A stretch of 21,534 bases of DNA, from NCBI GenBank assembly GCA_023415145.1, contig JAEZLW010000109.1, positions 1 through 21,534 of the forward strand, given 5' to 3'. Numbering within the stretch: position 1 is the stretch's first letter; each line of letters opens with the position of its first letter. This stretch comes from Bacillota bacterium. GTDB taxonomy: Bacteria; Bacillota; Clostridia; Christensenellales; Aristaeellaceae. Position numbers and translations under genes: made by a program. The notes beneath the pieces are model-generated. The model saw nothing but the letters and a program-made list of their open reading frames with translations. It was not told where the DNA came from and ran no database searches. Shown here in pieces: positions 7,718 to 16,001 of this stretch.

Positions 7718-8843
7718 ACCGGCACCTCTCCCTTGATGAGGAAAATGAAACAGCCTGTGAAAATACCTTGCCCGCATCTAGCGCCAGTAATGCCATGAGA
7801 TTGTCAAAAGAATATGCTTGCAGCGTTTGCGCATCTGCAAAAGCGCCATACACCGGGCTTTTTTCGTCCATGACCTGGAAGGGAAGCATGCGCTCAATCG
7901 CTGCGCTGTATAATTCCGCGTCGTATTCGCTGGCGCCAATCAGCGCGCACAATGCATAAATGGCTGTAGACTCCCTGTCAGTGAGAGGAGTACCGCTTAA
8001 ATCATATATGGAATAGAGTTTGCCCCTTTGAAGCGCCTTCTTGATGTATTCGACGGTTTGTATTGGACAGGAGTCCGCTTTGGATAAATGATAGGCAGTC
8101 AGCAATGATTCCACCATGGGCACATTTTCGGATTCATAACATTGCTTTTCCAAGTTGTATCGTGTATCAAAAAAGGGGAACGCATCGCCAAGGTAACCGT
8201 CCATCACCAACTCCCTCATATTTTCCATTACTTGAAGCCAGCGCTTGTCATAGGCGGAAATTATGTTCATCGTGTAAAAATCCGAATAGCACAGCGTGGC
8301 ATAGCCGCCCGCCTGCTTGTATTGGTCATCGAAAAAGTCCACAAGCACTTGATTTCGGACATTTGTATCATACAGGCGCTTGGCATAGAGAATGGCTTGA
8401 TCATGTATGTCCGGCAGTTGGAATGCGTCTTGACCTTCCAGCATGGCGCGGATCAGGCGCAGGTCGTCAACAGCCGCGTTCACCTTATATACTCTCCCGT
8501 CTTCCTCAAGGCGGTACGATAGAATGCTCCCGGTGTCCAAATGATCCTGAACAAAGGCAATCACGTTTTGTGCCATGGCTTTGTTCTTTGTCTGTGTGTA
8601 ATAGGAAAGCATCAATCCCTGTGATTCACTCAAAACGGAATGGCCGGCAGCCCAATCAGTGTTCTCTTTCAAGGGCAGGTAATTTGTAAACACCCCGCCT
8701 TCGCTTTGCAGCTTTTGCTCCACAAACTGAAGGCAGAGTTCTTCTACGCCGCTCACATAAGCAACGCTTTGAGCAGGGAGAAGCATGGTAAAAAGAAGGG
8801 CTGTACCTACTACGAGCATTTTCACTGCCATGTATCGTTTCAT
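7569..8843 (-). CDS. GH8-like secreted glycosyl hydrolase (PssZ/BcsZ-like), possible 3' frameshift
   Basis: This 424-residue frame has a signal peptide (core about 8-28, ending QSVA) and a six-hairpin type helical domain. SESQGLMLSYY (72-82) places the glycoside hydrolase family 8 general acid at E73. NAAVDDLRLIRAML (122-135) fits the second acidic motif. GH8 enzymes accompany cellulose synthases as BcsZ, and Listeria PssZ, which degrades Pss polymer, is a relative. The role is probably trimming or release of the polymer. The start overlaps the upstream stop as ATGA (8843-8840). Family-like sequence ends at YSFDNLMALLALDAG. The last 60 or so residues are Cys/Arg-rich and are out-of-frame readthrough of the next gene. 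A third frame ends at TGA 7716-7714, giving a normal GTGA overlap with the DUF2334 start. A single-base loss near 7720-7790 would explain this; the true 3' end is uncertain. Confidence 0.75.
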   Translation of the reverse strand: MKRYMAVKMLVVGTALLFTMLLPAQSVAYVSGVEELCLQFVEQKLQSEGGVFTNYLPLKENTDWAAGHSVLSESQGLMLSYYTQTKNKAMAQNVIAFVQDHLDTGSILSYRLEEDGRVYKVNAAVDDLRLIRAMLEGQDAFQLPDIHDQAILYAKRLYDTNVRNQVLVDFFDDQYKQAGGYATLCYSDFYTMNIISAYDKRWLQVMENMRELVMDGYLGDAFPFFDTRYNLEKQCYESENVPMVESLLTAYHLSKADSCPIQTVEYIKKALQRGKLYSIYDLSGTPLTDRESTAIYALCALIGASEYDAELYSAAIERMLPFQVMDEKSPVYGAFADAQTLQAYSFDNLMALLALDAGKVFSQAVSFSSSRERCRCENASFDNGNDCFAGAAVLCSGCRAARSAGIPAGKRASVHYECFNRLRV

Positions 8844-10297
8844 GATGCCACCGCCTGTACTTGCTTTGCCGCCGCCTTTTCCATGGCCGACTTTTGCCTT
8901 GCCATGCTGAACCTTGTTATCGCTGCGCCAAGAAGTATGAACGCGGATACGTCGAAAGCCACATTGTACAAAAACATATGCTTGGCCAGGTCCGCGTCAC
9001 CGGCGCCAATAATGGAAACGCCAATCTGGGAAAGCCCCATCAGCAGCACACTCAAAAGAATGATCGTCCGTTGCCTGTCTTTATAGCTTGCCGCCAGCAC
9101 TGATCCGAAAAACAACAGGATGAAGCCTGCTGTTTTGGGCACCCATGCCTTTTTGACGGTGCTGTACAGGGAAAAGTAGCTTGCTTGCGCTCCGGGGTCG
9201 TATCCTGCGCCTTTCTCATAATTGCCGATGGATTCGGGGCGGATGGCGTTTGCGCTCCTTACCGCCTCGTTCAGCATGGCAATCAACTGACCTGGGTGCA
9301 AGACATAGTATTTGGCGATGGGCAAAAACCCAACCTTTGTGTAAAAGTCGTCCTTCAGCATGGGGTCACGAACATCAATGACCGGATTTCTGTCATAGTA
9401 GATGGTCTTGTCCAAAAGGGCGTATTGGGGATTGATGTTAAAATCCTCCAGCGCCTTTTCCGGGTTTTCGGAAGTCATGAGCACCCCCCGGGTCATGGCA
9501 TGATAGGCGTTTATTTCCACAAACTCCCGGGGAATCAGTATGTAGACCAGTATGCCGGCGGCAGCCAACAGGGCGGCGAAGCCTCTGCGCGTCCAGTTGA
9601 GCCTTTTGCGCAAAGAAAAATCCTTTTCAGGCGTGTTCAGTAGCAGGCACAGCAGGCCCAGCAATACGCCCAGCGGTGCGAATTGCTGCTTGGAGCAGAC
9701 AAGGATCAGGCTGTTGGCCACAAATATAATGAATAACAGCATCTTGTTGCCCCATCCGCCTGACAGCAGCAGGGCGCAGGCGACGGCGGAAAGAAAGCTG
9801 ACAAAGGCCAGCCCTTCCGCATAGAAGGAATTGAAGTAAGCCAAATAACCCACATCGGCAAATATAAGTACAGCTATCAGCGCGATCAGGTAAGCGTAAA
9901 CGCCTTTCGCCCGCAGTGTGGCATACTTGGTGATGAGATAGACAGCAGCTACGCAGTAGAGTGACAATATTGCCGCCTGAAAACGGATGTCGAAGATGCC
10001 GTCCTGGCCTGTGAAAAGCTTGTCCAGCGCGATGCCCAGCGCAATGAGCGGCGATTGTGCCGATTGAAAGCCGGAGGCAAACTCATTGTAGTATTGATAA
10101 AGTCCATATTCTTTACTGAAATAGCTGAAATACTGGCCGGTCTCGTATCTGTCAAGCTTGTACAGCCCATTGCCTACCATGATCCTGTAAAAGTCACCGT
10201 TATCCGCCATGCCGATCACCGGCGAAAGAAAAAGAAGGCTCAGTAAAAGGATGGCTGTCATAAGAGCGGCCAGCGATGCAGGCGACGGCAGCTTCAT
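8840..10297 (-). CDS. polytopic GT-C-like membrane protein, first gene of the polysaccharide operon
   Basis: This 485-residue protein has roughly ten to twelve hydrophobic helices. After the first helix comes GMADNGDFYRIM, an acidic extracytoplasmic loop of the kind that holds the catalytic residue in lipid-phosphate-sugar dependent GT-C transferases. The sequence reminds me of membrane proteins annotated as hexose transferase WsfD; I am only moderately sure. In the Listeria Pss comparison it takes the place of PssA, a membrane protein proposed to act in side-chain addition or export. The ATG at 10297 is preferred to the one at 10324 because GGGAAGGGAG sits 9 bases upstream of it and nothing suitable precedes 10324. 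It overlaps the hydrolase gene by four bases. Confidence 0.75.
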   Translation of the reverse strand: MKLPSPASLAALMTAILLLSLLFLSPVIGMADNGDFYRIMVGNGLYKLDRYETGQYFSYFSKEYGLYQYYNEFASGFQSAQSPLIALGIALDKLFTGQDGIFDIRFQAAILSLYCVAAVYLITKYATLRAKGVYAYLIALIAVLIFADVGYLAYFNSFYAEGLAFVSFLSAVACALLLSGGWGNKMLLFIIFVANSLILVCSKQQFAPLGVLLGLLCLLLNTPEKDFSLRKRLNWTRRGFAALLAAAGILVYILIPREFVEINAYHAMTRGVLMTSENPEKALEDFNINPQYALLDKTIYYDRNPVIDVRDPMLKDDFYTKVGFLPIAKYYVLHPGQLIAMLNEAVRSANAIRPESIGNYEKGAGYDPGAQASYFSLYSTVKKAWVPKTAGFILLFFGSVLAASYKDRQRTIILLSVLLMGLSQIGVSIIGAGDADLAKHMFLYNVAFDVSAFILLGAAITRFSMARQKSAMEKAAAKQVQAVAS

Positions 10298-10357
10298 GCG
10301 TGCCAACTCCCTTCCCCCTTTCATGATGCCGGATAAAGTGTCACTCGACAGATTCTC

Positions 10358-10386
10358 ATTGTAAAGAACGAAGAGACATAAATCAA
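10358..10386 (-). promoter_or_regulatory. promoter of the polysaccharide operon
   Basis: On the minus strand TTGATT (10386-10381) and TACAAT (10363-10358) are separated by exactly 17 bases. The predicted transcript start near 10351 leaves a leader of about 54 bases before ATG 10297. The leader is too short for a c-di-GMP riboswitch, so control by c-di-GMP is more likely at protein level. Confidence 0.65.
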
Positions 10387-10430
10387 TGTAAATTCATCAC
10401 AAAACAGGAGCATATACATGTATGCTTGAA

Positions 10431-10472
10431 GGGAGAGGTGTTTATCAAACCCCTCTCCCCAAAGCCTTTTTT
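10431..10472 (+). terminator. 13-bp hairpin in the gap between the signalling and polysaccharide operons
   Basis: GGGAGAGG-T-GTTT, a three-base loop ATC, and AAAC-C-CCTCTCCC form a 13-bp stem with one mismatch (10431-10459). CAAAGCC and TTTTTT follow on the plus strand. The T tract is on the plus side, although both flanking operons are on the minus strand. It could terminate antisense transcription or act on the minus strand without a T tract at the end of the kinase transcript. The remaining sequence of 10325-10573 holds only the promoter and a small GCATA/TATGC palindrome (10410-10425). Confidence 0.5.
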
Positions 10473-10573
10473 GAAAAACATGGTGCGAGTGAATATCTGC
10501 CAATGTGCTAAACACGGGTCAAAATATCCCTGACGGCACATGATTCCTTTGCATTGTATCAATTACGTTTTCG

Positions 10574-13501
10574 TTACCCATTCAGGTATGCATTCATTTC
10601 CGCCGTCAGCTTTTGAAGGAGTGCGTTAAAAACCTCTTGATGGTGCGATGCCTCTGTCTCATCTTGCGCTTGAAGCGCCTTTTGCAGTTTTGCGGCTGTT
10701 TCATACAGCCGCTTGGCTCCGATGCTGCCCGATGTACCCTTGATCTTGTGAACGATCTGTACGGCTTGTGCATAATCCTTCGCCTGCATCCGTTCATGAA
10801 GCATTGAGGCTACGGCACTGTTTTCCTCCTGATATTCCAAAAGCACCATGCGGTAGATTTCCTCGCTGCCGCCGATCCTGCGAAGACCTTCAGCAATATC
10901 CAGTACCGGTCCGCCGTCATCTGTTTCGATGGGAACAGCCACCTCTGCGGCATGGCCTGCATTCCCCTTCAGCAGTTCTAAAATGGTAGCAATAAACTGG
11001 TCCGGCTCGAAGGGCTTGCTGATGTAATGATATATTCCGTGGCTTTGACACTTTTCCTCAACACCTACTACAGCATCCGCCGTCATGGCCACGATGGGTA
11101 TGTCCCTGTCAGTTTTTCGGATGATGTCGCTAGCGGTATACCCATCCATCACCGGCATATGGATATCCATCAAAATCAAATCCAGATCCTTGCGGTTATC
11201 TGCAAAGTACGTACAGGCCTCCTGGCCGTTGTTTGCCTTGGATACACGGAAACCAGCCTGCTCCAGGATGGTCTGTGCGATGAACTGATTTGTTTTATTG
11301 TCCTCAACCAGCAAAATGTGGAATGGGAAGGATGCTTTGAGCGTATTCTGTTCTTTTGCAGCCGATTCCGCTTTGGGTGGATTGATGCTGAATAGTTCGA
11401 TGATGCCGTTGTACAGAACGGAGGGGATGATGGGCTTGGTTATACCAAACTCAATTCCTGCCTCCTCCAATTCATCAAAAAGATCCTCCCGAGCCATTGG
11501 GACAATGAGTATGCTCTTGAAGGGCTGCCTTACAAATGACAGCTTCCTTGCCTTGCTTAAAAAGGCAATGCCTCCGTCCCTTGGGGTCATGTGGTCTACC
11601 ATCAGCAGGTTGTAAGGGGTATCATCGTCTTGTGACGACTTGCGCATCATCCGTATGGCCTCCTCCTCGGAAAAGGCGCAATCCGATACAATCCCAAAGG
11701 AACGGAGGCAGTCTTGGAGCATGGCCACAGCATTTTCACTCTTGTCCAGCACCAGCGCTCTGATGTGCCTGAAGCAATCGGACGCCATCATCAAGGCAAC
11801 GGAATTTGCCTTGTCTTCATCTGCCGCAAGGGGCAGCCGTACGCAAAAAACCGAGCCTTCATTCAATATGCTGCGGACTTCGATTTGTCCGCCCATCATA
11901 TCGGAAAGACTTTTCACAATGGACAAACCCAGACCCGTGCCGCCAAAGCGGCGGTTGATACTGGAATCACCCTGGTCAAAGGGAATGAACAAATGGTTGA
12001 TCTGCTCCTGATGCATGCCTATACCGGTATCCTTGACGCTGAATTCCACCAGGCAATGATTGTTTTCTTTGCCGGCGGTGCGAACTGTGAGGGATACAGA
12101 TCCCTTTTCCGTGAATTTCACGGCATTGCTTAAGAGGTTGAGCAAGATTTGCTCGATCCTCGCCGGGTCGCCCAGAAAAAATGAGGGCATATCCGGCTCC
12201 TTGTTCATTAAAAACTCTATTCCCTTCTCCTCTACCCGGACTGAAAGTATGTTTACAATCCGCTGCAGCAGCTTGTCCAGTTCGAAGGAAATTACTTCGA
12301 TTTCCATCTTCCCGGATTCTATCTTGGAAAAATCCAGGATATCGTTGATCACGCCCAGCATGTTTCTTGCTGCTTGGTTCAGCTTGTCCAGGTAGATGTT
12401 TTGAGTAGGGGTGACGCCTGCCTTTTTGACCAGGTAGGACATACCCGTAATGGCGCTGAGCGGTGTCCTGATTTCGTGGGACATCCTTGCCAGGAAAAGC
12501 GATTTGATCTGATTCGCCTGCTCTGCCTCTTCTTTTGCAGCCTTTAGCTCCTCCTGCGTTTTCTTTCGAATGGCTACCTCGTGCCGGAGCCGCACGATCC
12601 AGAAAAGGGATACGGTCAATACCAGGACGATGATTGCGCCAATGATTACCACAGCCCTAACGATGCCCGAATAATCAGCTTCCTTTTGAACGCCGATCCA
12701 TTTGTTGTTGATTGCGATTTTTTCTTCCGCACTAATGCTGCGCAGCGCTTTGTTCAAAATGGATGTAAGCTCCGGCCAATCGTTTCTGACGGCAAAATGA
12801 AGTGCTTGCGGCTTTTCGGTATTTATTGGAACATACTTCAGGTTTGTAATGCCATTGGCTCTGGCAAGATAGATTGAAGTGGTAAGATTGCCGATAAAGG
12901 CTTCTTCCCTGCCATCCGATACGGCATGAAGTGCTTCGGGCACGGCAGGATACGGGCTGAGGGAGATGCTTTTGTATTCTTGCAGGAAGCCTTGGTGGGA
13001 ACTGGGGACCTGCACCGCGACGCGCTTGCCGGCCAAATCGTCGAAGGATTTGATGATGTTGTTGTCTTCATGGAGAAAGATGACCCTTTGAAATGTATAA
13101 TAGGAGTCGGAGAACAAAAAATATTTTTCACGTTCAGGTGTTATGGAAACGCAGGGCAATACATCCAATTCCTTTTCAATGGCTTTCTCATGTGCCTGAG
13201 ACCAGGTGAGGCCCGTGGCAGGGAGCATTTGAAGGCCGGTTCTCCTGCATATCAGCTCTATGTAATCCGCCGTGATGCCCTTGTATGTTCCGTCGGAATC
13301 AATGAACTCATATGGGATGAATGTAGGATCCACCCCAAGGTATATGACAGGATGATTGGAGATAAATTCTTCTTCCTCCGCAGTCAAACCGATATCCATT
13401 TTTGTTCCGGCTGCTGCCAGGGGAATAAAAGCTAGTGAAATAAGTGTACAGCAGAAAAGCCAGAGGGCCATCAGGCAACGGGAACATCGCTTGATTTTCA
13501 T
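10574..13501 (-). CDS. hybrid sensor histidine kinase with SBP_bac_3 sensor, receivers and Hpt
   Basis: This 975-residue protein has, in order: a signal sequence (to about 31); an extracytoplasmic periplasmic-binding domain of the amino-acid type (about 45-272, as in BvgS/EvgS); a transmembrane helix (about 283-303); HisKA with FLARMSHEIRTP (His near 342); HATPase with the N box NLLSNAVKFTEKG and G boxes DTGIGM and GGTGLGLSIV; a first receiver with an incomplete acidic pair but VDHMTP Asp; a complete second receiver (about 727-845, VEDN, Asp near 779 in LMDIHMPVMDG, ISKPF); and a C-terminal Hpt with VHKIKGTSGS (His near 918). I prefer ATG 13501, which has GAGG 9 bases upstream. A TTG at 13516 overlapping the previous stop as TTGA is the alternative. 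The full phosphorelay ending in Hpt points to the adjacent HD-GYP regulator as target. Confidence 0.93.
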   Translation of the reverse strand: MKIKRCSRCLMALWLFCCTLISLAFIPLAAAGTKMDIGLTAEEEEFISNHPVIYLGVDPTFIPYEFIDSDGTYKGITADYIELICRRTGLQMLPATGLTWSQAHEKAIEKELDVLPCVSITPEREKYFLFSDSYYTFQRVIFLHEDNNIIKSFDDLAGKRVAVQVPSSHQGFLQEYKSISLSPYPAVPEALHAVSDGREEAFIGNLTTSIYLARANGITNLKYVPINTEKPQALHFAVRNDWPELTSILNKALRSISAEEKIAINNKWIGVQKEADYSGIVRAVVIIGAIIVLVLTVSLFWIVRLRHEVAIRKKTQEELKAAKEEAEQANQIKSLFLARMSHEIRTPLSAITGMSYLVKKAGVTPTQNIYLDKLNQAARNMLGVINDILDFSKIESGKMEIEVISFELDKLLQRIVNILSVRVEEKGIEFLMNKEPDMPSFFLGDPARIEQILLNLLSNAVKFTEKGSVSLTVRTAGKENNHCLVEFSVKDTGIGMHQEQINHLFIPFDQGDSSINRRFGGTGLGLSIVKSLSDMMGGQIEVRSILNEGSVFCVRLPLAADEDKANSVALMMASDCFRHIRALVLDKSENAVAMLQDCLRSFGIVSDCAFSEEEAIRMMRKSSQDDDTPYNLLMVDHMTPRDGGIAFLSKARKLSFVRQPFKSILIVPMAREDLFDELEEAGIEFGITKPIIPSVLYNGIIELFSINPPKAESAAKEQNTLKASFPFHILLVEDNKTNQFIAQTILEQAGFRVSKANNGQEACTYFADNRKDLDLILMDIHMPVMDGYTASDIIRKTDRDIPIVAMTADAVVGVEEKCQSHGIYHYISKPFEPDQFIATILELLKGNAGHAAEVAVPIETDDGGPVLDIAEGLRRIGGSEEIYRMVLLEYQEENSAVASMLHERMQAKDYAQAVQIVHKIKGTSGSIGAKRLYETAAKLQKALQAQDETEASHHQEVFNALLQKLTAEMNAYLNG

Positions 13502-13512
13502 AGAGCTGTTCC

Positions 13513-14592
13513 TCAAGACCGTTGTTGAACGAAGGCATCGACAATTTTTTTGATATCCGCCTGTATTTCAAAGAAAGCATCCACGATTTCGGGGTCAAAG
13601 TGTTCTCCCTTTTCCTTCGCGATCATCGCCAGCGCTTCCTCGTGGGTATATGCGGCTTTATAGACCCTTTCGCTGACCAGCGCATCATATACGTCAATAA
13701 TCGCCATCAGCCTGCCTGACAGAGGAATATCCTTGCCGGCAAGGTTATTGGGATAGCCCGAACCATTGAATTTTTCATGATGTGTCCCCGCAATTTCCAT
13801 GGCCGTGCGGATAAAGGAAAGGCTGCTGCCAATGCTCTCCTTGGAGCGAAGCGCTTCCACGCCGTAAATGACATGCTTTTTCATGACTTCAAATTCTTCA
13901 TTGGTCAGCCTGCCGGGTTTTAAAAGTATGCTATCGGGAATGCCTACTTTGCCGATGTCATGCAGCGGGGCGGTGTTGAACAGTTCTTCGATATACGTCT
14001 CCGTCAATATTGCCTTGAAATGCTCTTTGGCGCGTAGATGCTCACAAAGCGCTTTCATCATCCACTGGGTCCGCCTTGTATGATTGCTGGATTCAATATT
14101 ACGTACTTCCAGCAGGCTGACAAGCGCATGAATCGCTACATCCCGTGTCAGATTCAGCTCTTGTGTTCTCTCCTGCACCGCTTTTTCAAGCATAAAGTTA
14201 TGCTGCTCCAACGTATTGCGTGCGTTGGCAAGGTTGCTGTGCAGCTCGATTCTCTTGCGCAGGGAACGCAGGTTCAGCGGCTTGCGTATATAATCCAGGG
14301 CGCCAAGTTCCAGTCCCCTGATTTCATTGTCGATCTCATCGTAGTTTGTTAATATCAGCGTGGCGATTTTTTTATTTTCCGGATTCCTGCCCATCGCCTC
14401 CAGCACTTCAAACCCGTTCATGCGGGGCATGTTCAAGTCGAGAATCATAATGCCGATTTCCGGATTCTGTTGAAGGCAATCCATAGCTTCCACGCCGTCA
14501 TAGGCAACCAGCAAGTCATAATCCTTGAGCATGTTCTTCAAAAGCATTATATCTGCCTTGGAGTCATCAACAAGCAGTACCTTCATCCCCAT
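13513..14592 (-). CDS. response regulator with HD-GYP c-di-GMP phosphodiesterase domain
   Basis: This 359-residue RpfG-like protein has a receiver domain (1-120) with acidic pair D9/D10, phospho-acceptor D52 in LDLNMPRMNG and K104, then a coiled linker (about 120-150) and an HD-GYP domain (150-345). Metal and substrate residues are present: H171, HD at 211-212 in HDIGKVGIPD, H240, HHE at 271-273 and GSGYP at 277-281. Such enzymes hydrolyse c-di-GMP to pGpG/GMP. All catalytic positions look intact, so activity is expected, and phosphorylation by the adjacent hybrid kinase is the natural switch. GGGAGG lies about 6-7 bases before the start. Its stop touches the kinase gene. With the c-di-GMP-type polysaccharide operon next door, it probably sets the signal that operon reads; this last step is inference. 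Confidence 0.93.
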   Translation of the reverse strand: MGMKVLLVDDSKADIMLLKNMLKDYDLLVAYDGVEAMDCLQQNPEIGIMILDLNMPRMNGFEVLEAMGRNPENKKIATLILTNYDEIDNEIRGLELGALDYIRKPLNLRSLRKRIELHSNLANARNTLEQHNFMLEKAVQERTQELNLTRDVAIHALVSLLEVRNIESSNHTRRTQWMMKALCEHLRAKEHFKAILTETYIEELFNTAPLHDIGKVGIPDSILLKPGRLTNEEFEVMKKHVIYGVEALRSKESIGSSLSFIRTAMEIAGTHHEKFNGSGYPNNLAGKDIPLSGRLMAIIDVYDALVSERVYKAAYTHEEALAMIAKEKGEHFDPEIVDAFFEIQADIKKIVDAFVQQRS

Positions 14593-14609
14593 AACCTACC
14601 TCCCGAGCA

Positions 14610-15935
14610 TCAATATGGATCATGACCGTTTAGTATCATGTTTCCCTTTGTTTCCACCTCTTTAAAGAAAGCCTCGATGGTCATTTCCTTGCGCATCACA
14701 CGGCCAAGGCCGGGCTCGTATACTTCCTCTTTCACTGTTTGCCAATCCGGTACGGGAACGTCGATGCTGGGGGCAGCAAAGCCTTCCATAAATGCCATGT
14801 ATTCGGGATGGCTTTGAAAAATCGGGCTGTTTGCCATGTCGATACGGATGGGCATACGGAAAGGATAATACGCATCATGCTCGGGGCTGTATTCACCGTT
14901 CATGATTTTTTCCTGCGCCGGAATGGAAACCATATATCGGATAAACTGAAAAGCCTCCTCTCTTGCATTGCTGTCAATACCGGTAGGAATGGTCAGCATC
15001 ATGGGTCCCACTTCGGCGCACAGGCCGATATCCTTCAGGTTGATTATTCCTACTTGAAAAGGAGAACCGTTTTTCTGTATGTCCGTTACGCCCCAGATTC
15101 CTTGTATTTCAAATGCAACTTCCTGGTCTCGAAAATGGGACATTACTTCAAGGCCGGTGTCTTCACGCCAGGTAGGCTGTGCGTGCTTCCCCAGCATATC
15201 CCTGTAAAAGATCAATGCCGCTGTTGCTTTTTCATTGTTGATGGCCACTGTTTTTCCATCAGCGCTTACAAGTTGTGAGCCAAATCCGTAGATGAATTGG
15301 TTGACCATCCAGGAAACATCGTTGCTGTCGGCCCCCACCAGCCCGATGCCGTAGGCATCTGTTTTTGCTTCCACTTTTTCCAGGGCATCTATCAATGCAT
15401 CGGGGCTGTTGATAGCGGAAGCGTTCACCCCTGCCTTTTCCAATAGGGTTTCATTGTACAAAAGACACATGGAATGCCCAAGCCAAGGCACACCATACAC
15501 CGTATCCCCCTCCTTGCCCAAATCCCATATGCTGGGCTGAAACAAAGCCTGTATACCGGAAAAGGATGCGGTAAGATCCATTAGGAAGCCCTTGCTGCCG
15601 AAGTATTTGACATATCTGTAAGGAAGAACGAAAATGGTCTTTGAATTGTTTTCTAGCAAGGCTCTGATATCATCAATGTCTTCGTTGCCATTTTCCATGA
15701 AAATGGTACTGCCAGGGTTTTGTTCCTGGTTGTATGCCTCAACGATTTTTCCGATAGCTTCTCCCCGGCCGGAATATCCTTTCCAGGTGATTCGAAAGTT
15801 CAAGACTTCTTTGCCAGAAACCAAGGCTTCTTTCTCGGTCTCATGCGGCGAAAAAAACACAAACAAGACCGTAAACACGGCCACAATCAGCAACGCGATA
15901 AAGACTACGATCTTTTTTACAGCCAAGAGAAGCAT
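14610..15935 (-). CDS. membrane-tethered family 1 solute-binding protein, orphan
   Basis: This 441-residue protein has an N-terminal hydrophobic anchor (about 8-29) with no lipobox cysteine, followed by a full extracellular solute-binding protein family 1 fold. Recognisable parts are NFRITWKGYSGRG at the start of the first lobe, VYGVPWLGHSMCLLYNETLL (a typical sugar-binding SBP stretch) and the EEAFQFIRYMVSIPAQEKIM helix near the C terminus. No ABC permease or ATPase gene is in the window. Instead it is the first gene of a signalling operon, 17 bases ahead of the HD-GYP regulator. I infer that it is a sensory partner that presents a ligand, perhaps a sugar or a polymer fragment, to the kinase ectodomain. 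The ATG has AGGGG directly abutting it, so the start is not well defined; a TTG three codons later is possible. Confidence 0.85.
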   Translation of the reverse strand: MLLLAVKKIVVFIALLIVAVFTVLFVFFSPHETEKEALVSGKEVLNFRITWKGYSGRGEAIGKIVEAYNQEQNPGSTIFMENGNEDIDDIRALLENNSKTIFVLPYRYVKYFGSKGFLMDLTASFSGIQALFQPSIWDLGKEGDTVYGVPWLGHSMCLLYNETLLEKAGVNASAINSPDALIDALEKVEAKTDAYGIGLVGADSNDVSWMVNQFIYGFGSQLVSADGKTVAINNEKATAALIFYRDMLGKHAQPTWREDTGLEVMSHFRDQEVAFEIQGIWGVTDIQKNGSPFQVGIINLKDIGLCAEVGPMMLTIPTGIDSNAREEAFQFIRYMVSIPAQEKIMNGEYSPEHDAYYPFRMPIRIDMANSPIFQSHPEYMAFMEGFAAPSIDVPVPDWQTVKEEVYEPGLGRVMRKEMTIEAFFKEVETKGNMILNGHDPY

Positions 15936-16001
15936 CCCCTGTCCAAAACGGGCACTGGGTGAACAGTTTGCTCAAAGAAATATCATCATGGTAATGTTTA
16001 C

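Noticed and set aside
2281..10297. Classical cellulose (bcs) operon
   Set aside because: The synthase lacks PilZ, and a DUF2334 protein plus a degenerate GGDEF receptor are present, which fits the Pss type better; cellulose cannot be fully excluded from sequence alone.
10298..10351. c-di-GMP riboswitch in the polysaccharide operon leader
   Set aside because: The predicted leader is only about 54 bases and lacks the two-helix GEMM core; none was found upstream of the signalling operon either.
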